The notes beneath the pieces were generated by a model that was given only the letters and a program-made list of their open reading frames with translations, did no database searches and was not told where the DNA came from. A DNA stretch of 64,000 nucleotides, taken from contig NW_003101681.1 of assembly GCF_000003855.2 (NCBI RefSeq), forward strand, positions 2,425,893 to 2,489,892, read 5' to 3'. This document shows positions 61,803 to 64,000 of this stretch, one piece after another. Each line of letters opens with the position of its first letter. Position 1 is the stretch's first letter. The stretch comes from Blastomyces gilchristii SLH14081 (Eukaryota > Ascomycota > Eurotiomycetes > Onygenales > Ajellomycetaceae). Position numbers and translations under genes: made by a program.

Positions 61803-62613
61803 TATATGTCTGTAAATTCAACTACAGAGTGTAGTGTATAATATATTATATACTTAAGCAGCAGTCTTAATACTTGATACCTGCTTGAATTTATAAGTAT
61901 AAATAGCTAATAAAAGCATTCTTTCCTTGCTGAAAGCCTGAGACTTTGAGGCTGAAGGCATATTTAATGAATATGTTGATGAAGATGATATAGACTACTG
62001 AGATAAAAGAGCTCAGTCATCACCAGCACACTGCTGATAGAAGAGCCGATCAACTCGGGACTCTCAATAGATAATTAGATAAAGAAGTCAATTTATTGAT
62101 CTGTTAACTGATTAATCAGAAAGCAGAAAACTTGACCTTGCTAAGTGCGTCACTTAACCTCATTATGTAAGCTGACCTCGTAAATGTGACCCGTGCTACT
62201 ACCTGACCTCGCTCAATACATCTTTTCTTGTAATTTGAAACTACTCAATTATTTACCATCAATTCTACAATCAATTCAAAATCAATTTAAAATTAATTTA
62301 AAATCAATTTAATACTGAAATTATTCTTGAATTTAATAGTAAAGTAAGTATTTATATAATTTACACTGAATTGATTATTAATTGATTTTCAATCAATTGT
62401 TAATTATTTAAATATATAGATTGAATTTATTTTTATTACTATAATTAATTAATAATTAATTTAGAATCAATTCAAAATCAATTTAAAATCAATTTAAAAT
62501 CAATTATTAAATATTTTTATCTTGATATATTTAATTCTGTAAAACATCTCTTTATATTCTATATGAATTTATCTGTTTATTTAATTGATTATAAATCAGT
62601 TATATATGCTTTG
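61803..62613. other. Unassigned stretch with an AATCAATTTAAA-type array
   Basis: The left half holds some GC-richer words (GCCGATCAACTCGGGACTC near 62044, GTGACCCGTGCTACTACCTG near 62188) and may be a degraded LTR. The right half, 62255-62520, is built from repeated AATCAATTTAAA/ATTGATTTTC words in both orientations. No coding frame was seen. Confidence 0.6.
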
Positions 62614-62976
62614 TGTAAGAGGCCTACACTGAATAGATCAGTATAATATTATAGGTCTTATATAACAAAGATAAAAATGTTAGAGAAGGAAAGAAAGAGA
62701 AAGTGTGAGAATTAGCAATTAGAGTGAATATTTATACATGTATATAATAATGTATACAGTGAGACTTCTGGACAGAAGAATCTATACGCGTTTATAGCAG
62801 CTAAGAATCAGTGATTGAGAATGACTGAGAATCAGAGTGTATGTATTCATAATAACTGAGAATCAGTGATTGAGAATGACTGAGAATCAGAGTATATACA
62901 TTTGAGAATGAAGTGATTGAAATCTGTGAAGTGTAATGAAATAGTCTATATAATTGATCAGGCACAGTCTGTCATA
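62614..62976 (-). repeat. E2b 3' LTR
   Basis: 363 bp, TGTAAGAGGCC... to ...GTCATA, matching both E2a LTRs. Mutated almost throughout (one ACGCG remains), like the E2a 3' LTR. Confidence 0.93.
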
Positions 62977-63954
62977 TTAGTCTTCTTCTTTCAGAAGCAG
63001 TTCTCATTGATCAAGAGCTGCTATTTCAGATAATACAGAACTCAGAGTTCAGATCAGTTAATTATAGCTGATTTATTTCATAAGATATTATCAGCTGCAG
63101 CTGTGTGATCTCTTATCAAGAATATCTTCAATCTCTTATTCAAGCTTATTATCTTCTTCTATGATCTCTGACAGCTGTCAGTTAGAAGTCAGTTGAGAAG
63201 AGAACAGATCAGTAATAGTATAGTGAAGTAAGTTTGTATAAAAGATATTATAAATCTCTGATAATATGTTAAGATAATAGTTATAACTATCTAGAACTTC
63301 TATCACTTTATATCTGATATGATGATAATCTAGTATATAAGATGAATATGTAATTTATATATTCTTAAGATTCAACTATATCAGATCTTCTATCTTATAT
63401 TATTTAACAGAGTCTCAGTAAACATTGATTCAATCTTCTTAATTCTGTTTAGTACTTGCTATGAAGACTTCTGCTTAATCATGAGTATCTCAGAGTTTCA
63501 TTACTATATTATCAGTGATCTGAATTGAACTGTGAGAGTTCAGTGTGAACTGTGTGATGTCTAGAAGATCTAACATCTTTATATGATAATTATATATAAG
63601 GAAGAACAGACTTATATTTGTTGAAATAGCATCTCAATCATTGATAGTGATCTCTGTGTATAGAAGAAGATTATATCAGTCATCTTATAAATAATTACAG
63701 AACTTATGAAGATAATTCTTTATAGTCTGAATTATTTATTCTAATGCCTCATTGATCTCAGAGTGATAGATAGTTGATAGATAGTGTATAATCTTGAGAA
63801 CTTAATAGATTCTTATTCAGAGAGTGCTTATAAATTAACAGCTCTGATCTGATACTATAGATCTCAGTAACTTATATATCTGATAGAACAGACTTCTTAG
63901 AAAAGCTTCAGTGACTTATTCAGTATTTATCTTGTTACAGAGTTTTAATATAAC
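62614..63954 (-). mobile_element. E2b: 3' end of a second E2 chromovirus
   Basis: LTR 62614-62976 followed by interior matching E2a 7691 to about 8665 (chromodomain and integrase end) in the same orientation. It is interrupted at about 63954 by the tail of LINE-3. Confidence 0.92.
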
Positions 63955-64000
63955 ATTATTATTATTATTATTATTCTTCAATTATAGATGTATGCAGTCA
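63955..64000 (-). mobile_element. LINE-3: 3' tail of a LINE running off the window
   Basis: (TTA)n followed by the reverse complement of GACTGCATACATCTATAATT, the same sequence that precedes the (TAA)n tail of LINE-1 with a few C/T differences. It is inserted into E2b. Confidence 0.85.

Noticed and set aside
62255..62520. CRISPR-like or regularly spaced repeat array
   Set aside because: Words are short, AT-only, irregularly spaced and in both orientations; there are no unique spacers, and this is a eukaryotic genome.

Overview
This is a window from a filamentous ascomycete (Pezizomycotina; an Eurotiomycete, perhaps an onygenalean, is my inference from the one intact gene). About 59 kb is very AT-rich, transposon-derived DNA with hardly any CpG or CpC/GpG and with stop codons scattered through recognisable retroelement domains. 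That is the footprint of repeat-directed C-to-T mutation (RIP-like). A GC-richer island of about 4.8 kb (41.1-45.9 kb) carries the only conventional gene, a GH17 glucan endo-1,3-beta-glucosidase of the BtgC type. Its end falls in an 820-N gap.

Layout. 1-7008: minus-strand Ty3/gypsy chromovirus E3a, running off the left edge. 7009-18762: minus-strand Tad1-type LINE (LINE-2), split by E3a, by a complete second chromovirus E2a (7327-13145, TSD CTATA) and by three 506-bp hAT MITEs. 18763-19399: a repeat with a 163-bp tandem unit. 19400-24642: plus-strand LINE-1 with a SINE inside. 24647-40681: Ty3/gypsy E1a with a third open frame after pol, interrupted by the complete chromovirus E3b (31851-39663, TSD TAAAA). 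40682-41130: second copy of the 163-bp-unit repeat. 41131-45960: gene island. 45961-52041: minus-strand Ty1/copia relic with a MITE and a SINE. 52042-60686: partial E1b split by a 6.2-kb hAT relic (53250-59417) that retains transposase motifs and a SINE. 60687-61802: hAT end fragments around a 100-N gap. 62614-64000: E2b 3' end, then the 3' tail of another LINE.

How the parts relate. The nesting gives a relative order: LINE-2 is older than E3a, E2a and three MITEs; E1a is older than E3b; and E1b and copia are older than the MITEs. The 6.2-kb hAT shares both termini with the six MITEs and is the likely source of their transposition activity. The SINE is tRNA-derived and ends in the same 3' tail as the LINEs, so the LINE machinery probably mobilises it.

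The least expected observations are these. The outer (U3) edges of 5' LTRs escape mutation while 3' LTRs of the same elements do not. The mutation signature hits CpG and CpC but largely spares CpA, so stops are mostly TGA from TGG. E3 carries a candidate antisense gene convergent with pol. E1 carries a third ORF whose frame is restored when E3b and one TSD are removed in thought.
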